A stretch of DNA of 64,000 bases from Candidatus Sedimenticola sp. (ex Thyasira tokunagai). Its GTDB lineage: Bacteria > Pseudomonadota > Gammaproteobacteria > Chromatiales > Chromatiaceae. Below the pieces are notes generated by a model. That model saw nothing but the letters and a program-made list of their open reading frames with translations. It was not told where the DNA came from and did no database searches. The stretch is taken from NCBI GenBank assembly GCA_037318855.1, contig CP134874.1, positions 372,598 through 436,597 on the forward strand, given 5' to 3'. Shown one piece after another: positions 25,265-34,639 of this stretch. The translations under genes were made by a program, and so were the position numbers. Each line of letters starts with the position of its first letter. Position 1 is the stretch's first letter.

Positions 25265-27838
25265 TTACTGCTTTGTGCTGTAGCCGAGAATACCCTTCTC
25301 TAAAAATTGATCGACTTTGTCGCCGATACTGCTCAGCCCCTTCAGCTCAAGCTGAAGAAATATCGATGCTGTCGCCTCTGCAGTGGCGCTTGTGCGGTAC
25401 TGGCGCGCCACAAGTCGGGTGGTCCAGCAGCAGCTGTCATACTCCAGACCGGCAAAGGCCTCCATCATCTGCTCATCTCTAAGTGAGTGGTACCAACGGC
25501 CCACAAGGCTCAACTGGTGGTTGACCGGCCAGCGGCCGGAGAGATCGATCTGCTCGATACTATTGTCGGTGAAACGGTATGAGAAGTTGAGAATGCGCTG
25601 TTGGTCATCCAGATAGTTCAACGATAGGGCGGATTTTTCGATACCGGCATCGTTGTGCGGGCTCCACTGCAGGTCTGTGGAGAGGCGCCAGTTGTCACCC
25701 ATGTTCACCGCCAGTTCTGCAAAGGTAGCGGAGCTGCTGTCATCGGCAACGACAACGCCAGGCAGTTGGACGTCACGGTCACGGAAATAGAAGGTCTGGC
25801 CAATACTGGCTCGCAATATCTCTCTGCCGTTTTCGCCATTGAGGCTGCGGCTGGTGAGCGCTGCGGTCAATTGGTTGGCATCGCCCACACGGTCGGCACC
25901 GGAGAAACGGTTCTCCAGGAATAAGTTACCGAAGCTCAAGCCGTGACTGGAGGTATCGAAAACCGGCAGGCTACTCTGGTCCTCGTAGGGGGTGTAGAGA
26001 TAATAGAGCCTGGGCTCAAGGGTCTGGTCTATCTTCTCACCAAACCAGTTTGTCTCACGATCAAAAAAGAGACCGCTGTCGATGCTCAGCGTGGGCAGGG
26101 TGCGGCTCTGGCTGGAGTCTACACCGACACTCTGGTCGGTCAGATTGTACTGTGTGTGGCGTAGGCTGAGTTTTGGCCTCAGATAGCCCCAGCTACGCTC
26201 CAGGGGCAGGCTGATGCCCGGTTTGAGGTCGATACGCTGAGCCTTTACCTTGGTGCTGGACGGGTGATCGAAGCGCACATACTCTGAGTAGAGGTTGTAG
26301 TCGAGCCCATAGTGCTGATCCGGCCTGCTGAAGTTCAGCGTCAGCTGCGGCATGCGGCTATAGGGGCGGCTGTCGAGGGCGATGCTGTTGTCTACGGTCT
26401 GATAGTGCTGGACGCGGCCTAAGACGTTCCAGCCATCACCGTGGTAGTTCAGGTCAGCGCGACGCTCCTGGTGTTGTGCGCTGGTCGCCGCCAGGCTGTT
26501 GCCCAGGTCGTTGAGGTAGTCGCTGTCAGAGACGTAGTCAGCCTTGACGTCATAGCTCCAGCGTGGTGCAGGGGTGCCCCCCACCCTCAATTGATAAGCA
26601 CCGCGGGTGCTGTTCTCTCCAGCCCCTCTGTCGCTGTCGCTGGGGAGAAGCTCAGCCTGTATCTGCCCCTGGAAACTCTCGGCCAGGTAGCGCACCTCGC
26701 CACCCAACAGCAGGCCGCGCTTGGTCATCACCCTGGGGGTGAAGGTGGCGTCCATATTGGGGGCGATATTGAAATAGTAAGGCACTGACAGGTCAAAGCC
26801 GGTGTTGTCACTGGAGCCGATGGAGGGCACCAGAAAACCTGACTTGCGACGATCATCTATCGGGAACGTGAAATAGGGGGTATAGAGAAAAGGGACCCCT
26901 TTGAAGGCGAGGGTGACGTTATGTGCGACACCGACACCTGTTGATTGATCAAGCTCCAACTCATCGGCCTTGATAATCCAGTCATCCTCACCGGGACGGC
27001 AGGTGCTGTAGGTGACTTTCTTGTAGTGGGAGAGGCCGGGACCATCGATCACCGCCTCTTCGGCGCTACCCCTGGCGGTGCGGTCAAGTAGACGGAAGTC
27101 GGCCGGCGCAGCATGGCCTGTGCGGGAATCGAGGTTGTAGTGGATGGTTGGTCCGGCAACGCGGATGCCCTTCTGCTCCAGGTAGCCTCCGCCCTGGGCG
27201 TCGATATCATCGCTCTCCCTGTTGTAGCGAACAGTTTGTGCCTCCAGCAGTTCACCCTCCTGTTTAACCTGAACGTTACCGTTGAAGAGGGCAATCTGCT
27301 CACTGTGAAGCAGCTCGGCGCCATCGGCCTCGATATGAATTACCCCATCAGGCAGGTCAGCAGCTGCGCTGGTGGTTGCCGATTGTGGCAGGTAGCATCG
27401 GGACCAGTCGATGCCCCGGTCGATGCGGGAGCTTGAAGCTAGCGCCGCCACAGGTTGGTGCTTGACTGTGGACGTGTTGCTCGTGCTCTCTGGTACAGTT
27501 GCGGCTTTTGCTTCAGGCTTCGGCTCAGGCCTCTGTTCTGGTTTTGGTTGAGGCTCGGGCTTCGGCTCAGGCTTTGGTTGGGGCTTTGGCTCTGGGCGTA
27601 ACTCTGGCTCGGGCTCGGGTTGAGGCTTAGGCTCAACCTTTGGTGTGGTTTTATCCACGCTACTGGTTGTGGCCGCCGGGGGAGTGGCGATCAGGTCGGG
27701 TACCGGCACGCCATCTTTAGAACAGCTCCAGCCGCCTTCGGCTGTTGCCCGGCAATCCCAAGTGGCTTCCGCCTCGATGGCGGGTGTCATCAATAGTGTG
27801 CTGATGACAAGAGGTAGTATCCGTTGTTTTCCTGGCAC
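25265..27838 (-). CDS. lptD: LPS-assembly outer-membrane protein LptD
   Basis: The outer-membrane barrel that inserts lipopolysaccharide, working with the LptE lipoprotein. A signal peptide ends near IEAEATWDC. The periplasmic OstA-like domain contains IHIEADGAELLHSEQIALFNGNVQVKQ. The long C-terminal barrel runs from about residue 330, with the conserved CC pair in EYDSCCWTTRL near the end that forms the inter-domain disulfides with N-terminal Cys. Odd feature: about residues 65-115 are a low-complexity Pro/Glu/Lys segment of alternating PEPKPQP-like units that most LptD proteins lack. Length 857 reflects that insertion. Confidence 0.93.
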   Translation of the reverse strand: MPGKQRILPLVISTLLMTPAIEAEATWDCRATAEGGWSCSKDGVPVPDLIATPPAATTSSVDKTTPKVEPKPQPEPEPELRPEPKPQPKPEPKPEPQPKPEQRPEPKPEAKAATVPESTSNTSTVKHQPVAALASSSRIDRGIDWSRCYLPQSATTSAAADLPDGVIHIEADGAELLHSEQIALFNGNVQVKQEGELLEAQTVRYNRESDDIDAQGGGYLEQKGIRVAGPTIHYNLDSRTGHAAPADFRLLDRTARGSAEEAVIDGPGLSHYKKVTYSTCRPGEDDWIIKADELELDQSTGVGVAHNVTLAFKGVPFLYTPYFTFPIDDRRKSGFLVPSIGSSDNTGFDLSVPYYFNIAPNMDATFTPRVMTKRGLLLGGEVRYLAESFQGQIQAELLPSDSDRGAGENSTRGAYQLRVGGTPAPRWSYDVKADYVSDSDYLNDLGNSLAATSAQHQERRADLNYHGDGWNVLGRVQHYQTVDNSIALDSRPYSRMPQLTLNFSRPDQHYGLDYNLYSEYVRFDHPSSTKVKAQRIDLKPGISLPLERSWGYLRPKLSLRHTQYNLTDQSVGVDSSQSRTLPTLSIDSGLFFDRETNWFGEKIDQTLEPRLYYLYTPYEDQSSLPVFDTSSHGLSFGNLFLENRFSGADRVGDANQLTAALTSRSLNGENGREILRASIGQTFYFRDRDVQLPGVVVADDSSSATFAELAVNMGDNWRLSTDLQWSPHNDAGIEKSALSLNYLDDQQRILNFSYRFTDNSIEQIDLSGRWPVNHQLSLVGRWYHSLRDEQMMEAFAGLEYDSCCWTTRLVARQYRTSATAEATASIFLQLELKGLSSIGDKVDQFLEKGILGYSTKQ

Positions 27839-28086
27839 TGGGTTTCTCTGGCTTTTTTGAAGGATCTGCTCCGCTTGGATCGATCCTATAGTTATTGTTC
27901 CGTGAAAGCAGCCCTGGATCGCTACCGTCCCCTTGAGAGTGATTAACTCAGCCTCTATCTACCGTTGCTGCTTTTTTATAGCAAGCGCGGCATAAAATCG
28001 CATAGAATCGCCTTTTCTTCAATGACTATGAGGCCAACAGGGATTCCCGGCATCTCATATTAATTGCTCAAAACAGGAACAACTCT

Positions 28087-29091
28087 ATGCCTGAACGTCT
28101 GGCAGCACTCAAGACCTGGATCGGTGAAACGCTCAGCCTGGGTGATTTTACCATCGAAGCGGCATCAGGTGATGCCAGCTTTCGGCGCTATTTTCGTCTC
28201 ACCCTGGCTGATACACGCACTTTTATCGCCATGGATGCCCCCCCGGAGAAGGAGGATTGTCATCCGTTTGTCGCCATCGCCGACACCTTCTCGAGCTTGG
28301 GGCTGCATGTACCGAAAATAGATGCCGCGGATCTTGAGCAGGGCTTTCTGCTGCTGGAGGACTTGGGTTCCACCCACTATCTGGACAGGCTTGACGGTGA
28401 CAGTGCCGACCGGCTCTATGCCGATGCGCTGAGCGCCTTGGCGGTGATCCAGGCGTGTGGTCCACAGCAAGAGCTGCCCTCTTATGACGCGGCGATGCTG
28501 CAGCGGGAGATGGCGCTATTTCCAGAGTGGCTGCTTCAGCAGCAGTTGGAGATCTTGCTGAATGAAAGTGAGCTGGAGCAGTTGGGAGATACCTTTCAAT
28601 TACTGGCTGACAATGCACTGGCTCAGCCACAGGTCTGTGTTCATCGCGACTACCACTCCCGCAACCTGCTGCTGACCCACTCTCCCAATCCCGGCATTAT
28701 CGATTTTCAGGATGCAGTGGTGGGGCCTGTGACCTATGATCTCGTCTCTCTGTTGCGTGACTGCTACATCAGTTGGCCGCTGGAGCGGGTAAGAGGTTGG
28801 GCCATGGGTTATTTTGAGTTGGCGCTTCAGTCTGGGATTTTGCGTGGTGAACATGAAGCGCTGTTTCTGCGCTGGTTCGATCTGATGGGCGTGCAGCGAC
28901 ACCTCAAAGCTGCCGGTATTTTTGCACGGCTCAATATTCGTGATGGTAAGCCCGGTTATCTGGCAGACATTCCCCGTACCCTTGGCTACATCGTTGAGGT
29001 AGCGGCGGATTATCCTGAATTGTCGTTTCTTGGCGGCTTGATAGAGGAACGGGTGCTGCCGGCACTGGCTAAAGGTTCCAGTCCATTGTAG
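28087..29091 (+). CDS. amgK: Aminoglycoside-phosphotransferase-like sugar kinase, AmgK-like
   Basis: An APH-fold kinase of 334 residues, divergent from lptD. Motifs: ASGDASFRRYFRL at the N-terminus, the Brenner-type catalytic loop CVHRDYHSRNLLL and the metal-binding IIDFQDAVVGPVTYDLVSLL. In Pseudomonas the gene divergent from lptD is amgK, an anomeric kinase for N-acetylmuramate and GlcNAc in peptidoglycan recycling, and the position matches. The usual partner murU does not follow here, so the role is probable rather than certain. Confidence 0.8.
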   Translation: MPERLAALKTWIGETLSLGDFTIEAASGDASFRRYFRLTLADTRTFIAMDAPPEKEDCHPFVAIADTFSSLGLHVPKIDAADLEQGFLLLEDLGSTHYLDRLDGDSADRLYADALSALAVIQACGPQQELPSYDAAMLQREMALFPEWLLQQQLEILLNESELEQLGDTFQLLADNALAQPQVCVHRDYHSRNLLLTHSPNPGIIDFQDAVVGPVTYDLVSLLRDCYISWPLERVRGWAMGYFELALQSGILRGEHEALFLRWFDLMGVQRHLKAAGIFARLNIRDGKPGYLADIPRTLGYIVEVAADYPELSFLGGLIEERVLPALAKGSSPL

Positions 29092-29171
29092 GAGCGACTT
29101 CAGTCGCGAGAGAATTTGGTGCTGAACTCATACAGTGTGCCATATTCCTTCGCGACTGAAGTCGCTCCTAC
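29088..29171. repeat. REP-like GTAGGAGC palindrome, copy 1
   Basis: Perfect 22-base inverted repeat: 29088-29109 (GTAGGAGCGACTTCAG...) and 29150-29171. It includes the stop codon of amgK. Members of the same family lie at 30539-30617, 47627-47695 and 54579-54656. Probably a terminator or REP element between convergent amgK and purD. Confidence 0.8.
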
Positions 29172-29182
29172 AGACAGTATTC

Positions 29183-30469
29183 TTACCCCTGCTCTCTGGC
29201 GACTGCTCGGTAGCCGATATCGGTACGATAATAGACACCGTCCCATGTGACTTGGCGGGCCAGGGCGTAGGCGTTGGCCTGAGCTTCGGCGACACTCTTC
29301 CCCAGAGCGGTGGCACAGAGCACGCGTCCGCCGGCGGTGACCACTTCACCATTTTTCTCGGCGGTGCCAGCATGAAATACTTTGGCATCGCCGTTGCCGT
29401 TCTCCGGCAGGCCACTGATTACATCACCTTTGTCGTAGTCGGCTGGGTAGCCACCGGCAGCCAGCACCACGCCAAGTGAGGCGCGCTCATCCCACTCGGT
29501 CTGCTCTTCATCCAAACGGCCGGCGATGGCCGCCAGACAGTGGGCAACCAGATCGGAGCGCATACGCAACATAATTGGCTGGGTTTCGGGATCGCCGAAG
29601 CGGCAGTTGTACTCCAGTACTTTGGGAACACCGTCTGCATTGATCATGACACCGGCATAGAGGAAACCGGTGTAGGAGAGTCCTTCTGCCGCCATACCGT
29701 CGACGGTGGGCCGGATTACCTCATCCATAATCCGTTGATGCATCTCAGGCGTCACCACGGGCGCGGGTGAGTAGGCGCCCATACCGCCGGTGTTGGGGCC
29801 TTGGTCGCCATTATCCCGCGCCTTGTGGTCCTGTGAGCTGGCCATTGGCAGAATATTCTTACCGTCTGCCATGACAATAAAGCTCGCCTCTTCCCCTAAA
29901 AGAAACTCCTCTATCACCACCCGGTGGCCGGCCTCACCAAAGCTGTTGCCGGCGAGCATATCCTTGACGGTCTCCTCGGCGATGGCCATGTCGTCGGCGA
30001 GGATGACTCCCTTGCCTGCGGCCAGTCCATCGGCCTTGATAACAATGGGTACACCGACCTGGTGCAGATAGGCGAGTGCCTCGTCACGGTCAGTGAAATT
30101 GCCGTAAGCGGCAGTGGGGATGTTGTGGCGGGCGAGGAAGTCTTTGGTGAAGGCCTTGGAACCCTCCAGCTGTGCCGCCCCCTGGGTGGGGCCGAAACAC
30201 TTGAGCCCCGCCGCTGTGAAGGCGTCTACAACACCGATCACCAGGGGAACTTCCGGGCCAACGATGGTCAGGCCTACGTCGTTCTCGGTGGCAAAAGCGA
30301 CCAACTGCTCGATATCCTCAACACCGATATCGACGTTTTCCAGCAAGGGTTCACGCGCGGTACCTGCATTACCCGGTGCAACGTAGATCTTGCTTGCCAG
30401 TGGGGATTGGGCTGCTTTCCAGCCGAGAGCGTGTTCACGCCCGCCGCCTCCGATGATAAGGATGTTCAT
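29183..30469 (-). CDS. purD: Phosphoribosylamine-glycine ligase
   Basis: The second step of purine synthesis: ATP-dependent joining of glycine to phosphoribosylamine. ATP-grasp enzyme of 428 residues. Motifs: ILIIGGGGREHALGWK at the N-terminus, VIKADGLAAGKGVI in the grasp loop, HRVVIEEFLLGEEASFI, and CRFGDPETQPIM near the end. The start is an ATG without close competitors. A GTAGGAGC-type repeat (30539-30617) separates it from the upstream lpxA-like gene. Confidence 0.96.
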   Translation of the reverse strand: MNILIIGGGGREHALGWKAAQSPLASKIYVAPGNAGTAREPLLENVDIGVEDIEQLVAFATENDVGLTIVGPEVPLVIGVVDAFTAAGLKCFGPTQGAAQLEGSKAFTKDFLARHNIPTAAYGNFTDRDEALAYLHQVGVPIVIKADGLAAGKGVILADDMAIAEETVKDMLAGNSFGEAGHRVVIEEFLLGEEASFIVMADGKNILPMASSQDHKARDNGDQGPNTGGMGAYSPAPVVTPEMHQRIMDEVIRPTVDGMAAEGLSYTGFLYAGVMINADGVPKVLEYNCRFGDPETQPIMLRMRSDLVAHCLAAIAGRLDEEQTEWDERASLGVVLAAGGYPADYDKGDVISGLPENGNGDAKVFHAGTAEKNGEVVTAGGRVLCATALGKSVAEAQANAYALARQVTWDGVYYRTDIGYRAVAREQG

Positions 30470-30538
30470 ATTGGTTATGCCTTTTTGCCTAAGACTAATA
30501 ATAATTCCAGCTAATCAGCATAGGGAGCTGATTTCACT

Positions 30539-30617
30539 GTGGGAGCCCCCACCTCGGAGTGATGAATGTGGCAGGGATTGTGCGACGTCCATCGCGGCGA
30601 GGGCGCCGCTCCTACAC
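30539..30617. repeat. GTAGGAGC-type repeat, copy 2
   Basis: Contains TGGGAGC at the left and GCTCCTAC at the right (ends at 30617), with the core ATCGCGGCGAGGGCG shared with the copy at 47627. The palindrome is imperfect. Intergenic, between purD and lpxA-like. Confidence 0.5.
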
Positions 30618-30637
30618 TGTAGCTTGAGATATAAATA

Positions 30638-31417
30638 CTAACGGTGGTCGGTCACACCCCGAGTGCTGCTGTCGAAGAAGCGGATGATATTCTCAACCTC
30701 TTCTGTCTGCTTCTCCTGTCGTAACTGCTCCATCGCCTGGCGGGTGTTGAGGCCTGAGCGGTAGATGGTTTTATAGGCCTGTTTGATCGCCGAACGTGTT
30801 GCTGCATCCATCCCCGCACGCCGCATACCGACACTGTTGAGGCCGATAACTCTTGCCGGGTTGCCATCACCTGTGGAGTAAGGGGGGATGTCCTTCACCA
30901 CCTTGGCACAGCCGGCGATCATGGCGTAGTCACCGATAAAACAGAACTGGTGGATGGCCACCACGCCGGAGAGGAATGCGTAGTGGCCAATCTCCACGTG
31001 ACCGGCCACGACACTGTTGGGTCCATAGACACTTTGGTTGCCGAATCGGCAATCGTGCCCGGCATGGAAGCCGCACATGAAGTAGTTGCCGTCACCGATA
31101 ACGGTTCCCTCATCGGTTTTGACGCCACGGCTGATGTTGACCCCCTCCTTGAAGTGATTGTCATCACCAATGGTAAGGGGCTTGCTCAGCTCCGGGGTAA
31201 AGCCAAGGTCGTGAGGTTCGCAGCCGAGAACGGTACCGTGGTAGACACGGTTATTGCGCCCCAGACGAGTGCCGCTGAAGATGCGTACACTGCTGTCGAT
31301 GCGACAGCCCTCACCGATAGAGACACCGCTCTCAATGATGGAATAGGGACCGATCTCCACTGACTCATGGATCTCGGCCCCAGCTTCAATAATGGCTGTA
31401 GGATGAATTCTGCTCAT
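30638..31417 (-). CDS. lpxA: LpxA-like UDP-sugar acyltransferase
   Basis: A left-handed beta-helix acyltransferase of 259 residues: the hexapeptide repeats run from IHPTAIIEAGAEIHE onward. The catalytic His pair is kept (HAGHD, residues 118-121, matching E. coli His122/His125). A Gly at residue 169 occupies the acyl-chain ruler position of E. coli LpxA (Gly173), predicting a long acyl chain. Substitutions near the substrate site (CEPHDLG for the usual NQDLK) mark it as divergent. It stands alone between purD and purH, not in an lpxD-fabZ-lpxA-lpxB operon; a second copy elsewhere is likely. With gnnA/gnnB it may use UDP-GlcNAc3N. Confidence 0.82.
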   Translation of the reverse strand: MSRIHPTAIIEAGAEIHESVEIGPYSIIESGVSIGEGCRIDSSVRIFSGTRLGRNNRVYHGTVLGCEPHDLGFTPELSKPLTIGDDNHFKEGVNISRGVKTDEGTVIGDGNYFMCGFHAGHDCRFGNQSVYGPNSVVAGHVEIGHYAFLSGVVAIHQFCFIGDYAMIAGCAKVVKDIPPYSTGDGNPARVIGLNSVGMRRAGMDAATRSAIKQAYKTIYRSGLNTRQAMEQLRQEKQTEEVENIIRFFDSSTRGVTDHR

Positions 31418-31445
31418 GCGTTATCTACCGGGTGGCAGAGCATCA

Positions 31446-31508
31446 CGGAGAAGAGAGAGCTTTTCTCTGCGCTCTCCGCGTCTCCTCCGCGATCTCTGCG
31501 TCCAGGCT
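31446..31508. repeat. CTCTGCG-type dispersed repeat
   Basis: Sequence of the kind TTTTCTCTGCGCTCTCCGCG then TCTCCTCCGCGATCTCTGCG, which recurs in related form at 57838-57882 and 58010-58068. Non-coding, between purH and the lpxA-like gene. Confidence 0.5.
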
Positions 31509-31515
31509 TGTCTGA

Positions 31516-33075
31516 TTAGTGACGGAAGTGGCGCATGCCGGTGAACACCATGGCGATATCGTGCTCGTCAGCAGCGGCGATCACCTCTTCGTCACGCATT
31601 GAGCCACCCGGCTGGATAACGGCGCGGATACCCGCCTCAGCGGCACTGTCGAGGCCGTCGCGGAAGGGGAAAAAGGCGTCGGAGGCCATTACCGAACCCG
31701 GTACTTCGAGTCCAGCGTGTTCCGCCTTGAAACCGGCGATACGGGCGGAGTTGATTCGGCTCATCTGGCCGGCACCGACACCGATGGTCATGTTGTTCTT
31801 ACCGTAGATAATGGCGTTGGACTTAACGAACTTGGCCACTTGCCAGGTGAAGAGCAGATCCTTCATCTCCTGTTCGGTTGGGACACGTTTGGTCACTACG
31901 CGGATATCGTTGGAGAGTTGCAGGTCGGCATCCTGTACCAGCAGGCCGCCATTGACTCGTTTGAAGTCGAGGCGGTGTATCGCTTCGCTGCTCCACTCGC
32001 CACAGGTGAGCAGGCGTACATTTTTCTTGGCACTGAGTGCTTCACTGGCTTCTGCGGATACGCTGGGGGCGATGATCACTTCGACAAACTGACGGTCAAT
32101 AATTGCCTGTGCGGTCTCTGCGTCGAGCTCCTGGTTGACGGCGATGATACCGCCAAAAGCGGACTCGGGATCGGTGCTGAATGCACGATCATAGGCATCG
32201 AGTAGTGATGATCCTATGGCTACGCCACAGGGATTGGCATGCTTGACGATGACGCAGGCCGGGCCCTCGTTAAACTGTTTGACGCACTCCAGTGCGGCAT
32301 CGGTATCACCAATGTTGTTGTAGGAGAGCTCCTTGCCCTGCAGCTGTGTAGCGGTAGAGATGCACGCTTCCGGCTGATCGCGCTCAACAAAGAAGGCCGC
32401 TTTCTGGTGCGGGTTCTCGCCGTAACGCATGGTCTGTACCTGCTGGTACTGCATATTGATGGTGCGGGGGAAGTCGCTGACTTCATCACCGAGGCGTGTT
32501 CCCAGGTAGTTGGCGATGGCACCATCGTAGTTGGAGGTGTGCTCAAAGGTCTTTACCGCTAAGTCGAAGCGGGTGGCATCGGTGACGGCGCCACTGTTCT
32601 CATCCATCTCCTGCAGTACGCGGGGGTAGTCTGCTGCGTCCACAACCACAGCGACATCTGCATGGTTCTTTGCTGCCGCACGCAGCATGGTAGGGCCACC
32701 GATATCGATGTTCTCAATAGCGGTGGGCAGGTCACAATCCGGGTTGGCTACGGTCTGCTCAAAGGGGTAGAGGTTGACCACAATGATATCGATAGGAGCG
32801 ATGCCGTTGTCAGCCATTACCTGATCATCGGTGCCGCGGCGACCGAGAATGCCGCCGTGAATTATTGGGTGGAGTGTTTTTACACGGCCGTCCATCATCT
32901 CTGGAAAGCCGGTATGTTCGGATACCTCGGTGACCGGCACCTGGTTCTCGGTGAGGAGACGGGCTGTGCCGCCGGTGGATAGGATGTCGACACCGCGCTG
33001 CTGGAGTTCGCGGGCAAAATCAACGATGCCTGTTTTGTCGGATACGCTGATGAGAGCTCGGGTTATGGCTGCCAT
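31516..33075 (-). CDS. purH: Bifunctional AICAR transformylase / IMP cyclohydrolase
   Basis: The last two steps of IMP synthesis. The N-terminal MGS-like domain [29 protein letters not shown] carries the cyclohydrolase. Further on, [14 protein letters not shown] and the transformylase region with [14 protein letters not shown] (catalytic Lys-His) and [18 protein letters not shown] follow. Length about 519, as usual. The frame opens at 33096, but MAAITRAL at 33075 is the conserved start. Downstream of fis and dusB on the same strand. Confidence 0.95.
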   Translation of the reverse strand: MAAITRALISVSDKTGIVDFARELQQRGVDILSTGGTARLLTENQVPVTEVSEHTGFPEMMDGRVKTLHPIIHGGILGRRGTDDQVMADNGIAPIDIIVVNLYPFEQTVANPDCDLPTAIENIDIGGPTMLRAAAKNHADVAVVVDAADYPRVLQEMDENSGAVTDATRFDLAVKTFEHTSNYDGAIANYLGTRLGDEVSDFPRTINMQYQQVQTMRYGENPHQKAAFFVERDQPEACISTATQLQGKELSYNNIGDTDAALECVKQFNEGPACVIVKHANPCGVAIGSSLLDAYDRAFSTDPESAFGGIIAVNQELDAETAQAIIDRQFVEVIIAPSVSAEASEALSAKKNVRLLTCGEWSSEAIHRLDFKRVNGGLLVQDADLQLSNDIRVVTKRVPTEQEMKDLLFTWQVAKFVKSNAIIYGKNNMTIGVGAGQMSRINSARIAGFKAEHAGLEVPGSVMASDAFFPFRDGLDSAAEAGIRAVIQPGGSMRDEEVIAAADEHDIAMVFTGMRHFRH

Positions 33076-33149
33076 GTTTCTGCCTTTGTGAGTCATGTTT
33101 AGATAAGGGGGCGGCCTGGTGTTCCAGGCCGAGACGTATTCTGTCTGTT

Positions 33150-33407
33150 TCAGTCGAGTTTGTAGTGGGCCAGTTTTTTACGCAGGGTACTGCGGCTGAT
33201 GCCGAGGATCTCCGATGCGCGAGTCTGATTGCCCTCGGTATGTATCATTACCGTCTCCAGCATAGGTTGTTCCGTTTCGGCCAGCACCATGTGGTAGACA
33301 TTGACGGCACTGTGGCCGTCGAGCTGCTCAAAATAGCTTGTGAGTGCTTGGCGAACACACTCACGCAGTGGCTCGTTTTCCTTTTTCTTTCGGCTGCTAA
33401 ACGTCAT
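33150..33407 (-). CDS. fis: DNA-binding protein Fis
   Basis: A small nucleoid-associated factor. The C-terminal HTH block [27 protein letters not shown] is the Fis signature. The N-terminal part [17 protein letters not shown] forms the dimer helices and [14 protein letters not shown] follows. Start chosen at 33407 (MTFSSRKKK), since 33434 would nearly touch dusB. dusB-fis are cotranscribed as in E. coli. Confidence 0.95.
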   Translation of the reverse strand: MTFSSRKKKENEPLRECVRQALTSYFEQLDGHSAVNVYHMVLAETEQPMLETVMIHTEGNQTRASEILGISRSTLRKKLAHYKLD

Positions 33408-33440
33408 CAGCTGGAATTTCCACAGTTGAATCACTCCATG

Positions 33441-34436
33441 TCATGCCGCTAACTCTCCGGTGGTAGTCAGGCGGCTAAAAAAATCCTTGATTAGGGACAG
33501 TTGCTGTGCGGCGCTGCTGCTCTGGTTTATCATTTTTCTGAAAGCGGGGCCGCCGGGCTGAGTTTTGCTGTACCAGGCGATGTGCTTACGAGCCACTTTT
33601 ACACCACTCCGCTCACCATAGAAACTGTAAAGATTCTCCAGGTGCTCGGCCAGAACCTCGCTTATCCATGCCGGGGAGGGGGTATCGAGGAGCTCTCCGG
33701 TTTTCAGGTAGTGGGATATCTCGCGAAAAATCCATGGTCTGCCTTGAGCGGCACGGCCAATCATCAAACCATCAGCCCCCGTTAGTTGCAGCACCTGTTT
33801 GGCTTTTTTCGGGGTGGTGATATCGCCATTGGCGATAACTGGAATAGTGATGTTCTGTTTTATCTCTCTGATGGTGTCGTACTCCGCTTCACCTGAAAAG
33901 CCACAGCTGCGGGTGCGGCCGTGGATTGCAAGTGCCTGAATGCCGGATGCCTCAGCAATGTGGGCGATTTCCAGAGCATTCCTCTCATCGCGGCTCCAGC
34001 CGGTGCGAATCTTCAGTGTCACTGGTACATCGACTGCCTGTACCACAGCCTGCAGTATCCTCTCTACCTGTTGTGGTGCCTTCATCAGGGCGGCGCCGGC
34101 GGCCACCTTGCACACCTTCTTCGCAGGGCAGCCCATATTTATATCGATGATCTGAGCGCCACGCTCAACATTGAGTTGTGCTGCCTGTGCCATCATCTCC
34201 GGGTCGGCGCCGAGTATCTGTACCGATACGGGACCAGATTCACCGGTGAAGTTGAGACGCCGCATCGTCTTGGGTGTTCCCCAGAGGGCGGAGTTTGAAG
34301 CGACCATCTCCGACACCGCCATGCCTGCACCGAGTTTGCGACAGAGCATACGGAACGGACGATCAGTGACGCCGGCCATGGGTGCAACTATCAGGTTGTT
34401 GTCGAGTTGATAGGGGCCGATACGCATGTCGCTCAA
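33441..34436 (-). CDS. dusB: tRNA-dihydrouridine synthase B
   Basis: An FMN enzyme that reduces uridine in tRNA D-loops. TIM-barrel start IGPYQLDNNLIVAPMAGVTDRPFR, then INMGCPAKKVCKVAAGAAL with the catalytic Cys, IPVIANGDITTPKKA, and DGLMIGRAAQGRPWIF for FMN binding. Length 331, usual. It precedes fis by 33 bases on the same strand. Confidence 0.95.
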   Translation of the reverse strand: MSDMRIGPYQLDNNLIVAPMAGVTDRPFRMLCRKLGAGMAVSEMVASNSALWGTPKTMRRLNFTGESGPVSVQILGADPEMMAQAAQLNVERGAQIIDINMGCPAKKVCKVAAGAALMKAPQQVERILQAVVQAVDVPVTLKIRTGWSRDERNALEIAHIAEASGIQALAIHGRTRSCGFSGEAEYDTIREIKQNITIPVIANGDITTPKKAKQVLQLTGADGLMIGRAAQGRPWIFREISHYLKTGELLDTPSPAWISEVLAEHLENLYSFYGERSGVKVARKHIAWYSKTQPGGPAFRKMINQSSSAAQQLSLIKDFFSRLTTTGELAA

Positions 34437-34639
34437 GGTCTCAGATAATTCTCTTATTATTTAGGCAGAAGGGTGTATTCATCTTCTGTGAAGCAGTACG
34501 GTCCCGGAGTTTTTCCGAGAGGGGGTGACATGTTACGCCGAAATGGATGGCGGGCAAACCCCGTATTTAGCTGCATGTTTCGGATTAAAATGAGGTGTGC
34601 TAGGTAACTCTTTGATTTTCTGGTTTTATGCTCAGTGCT

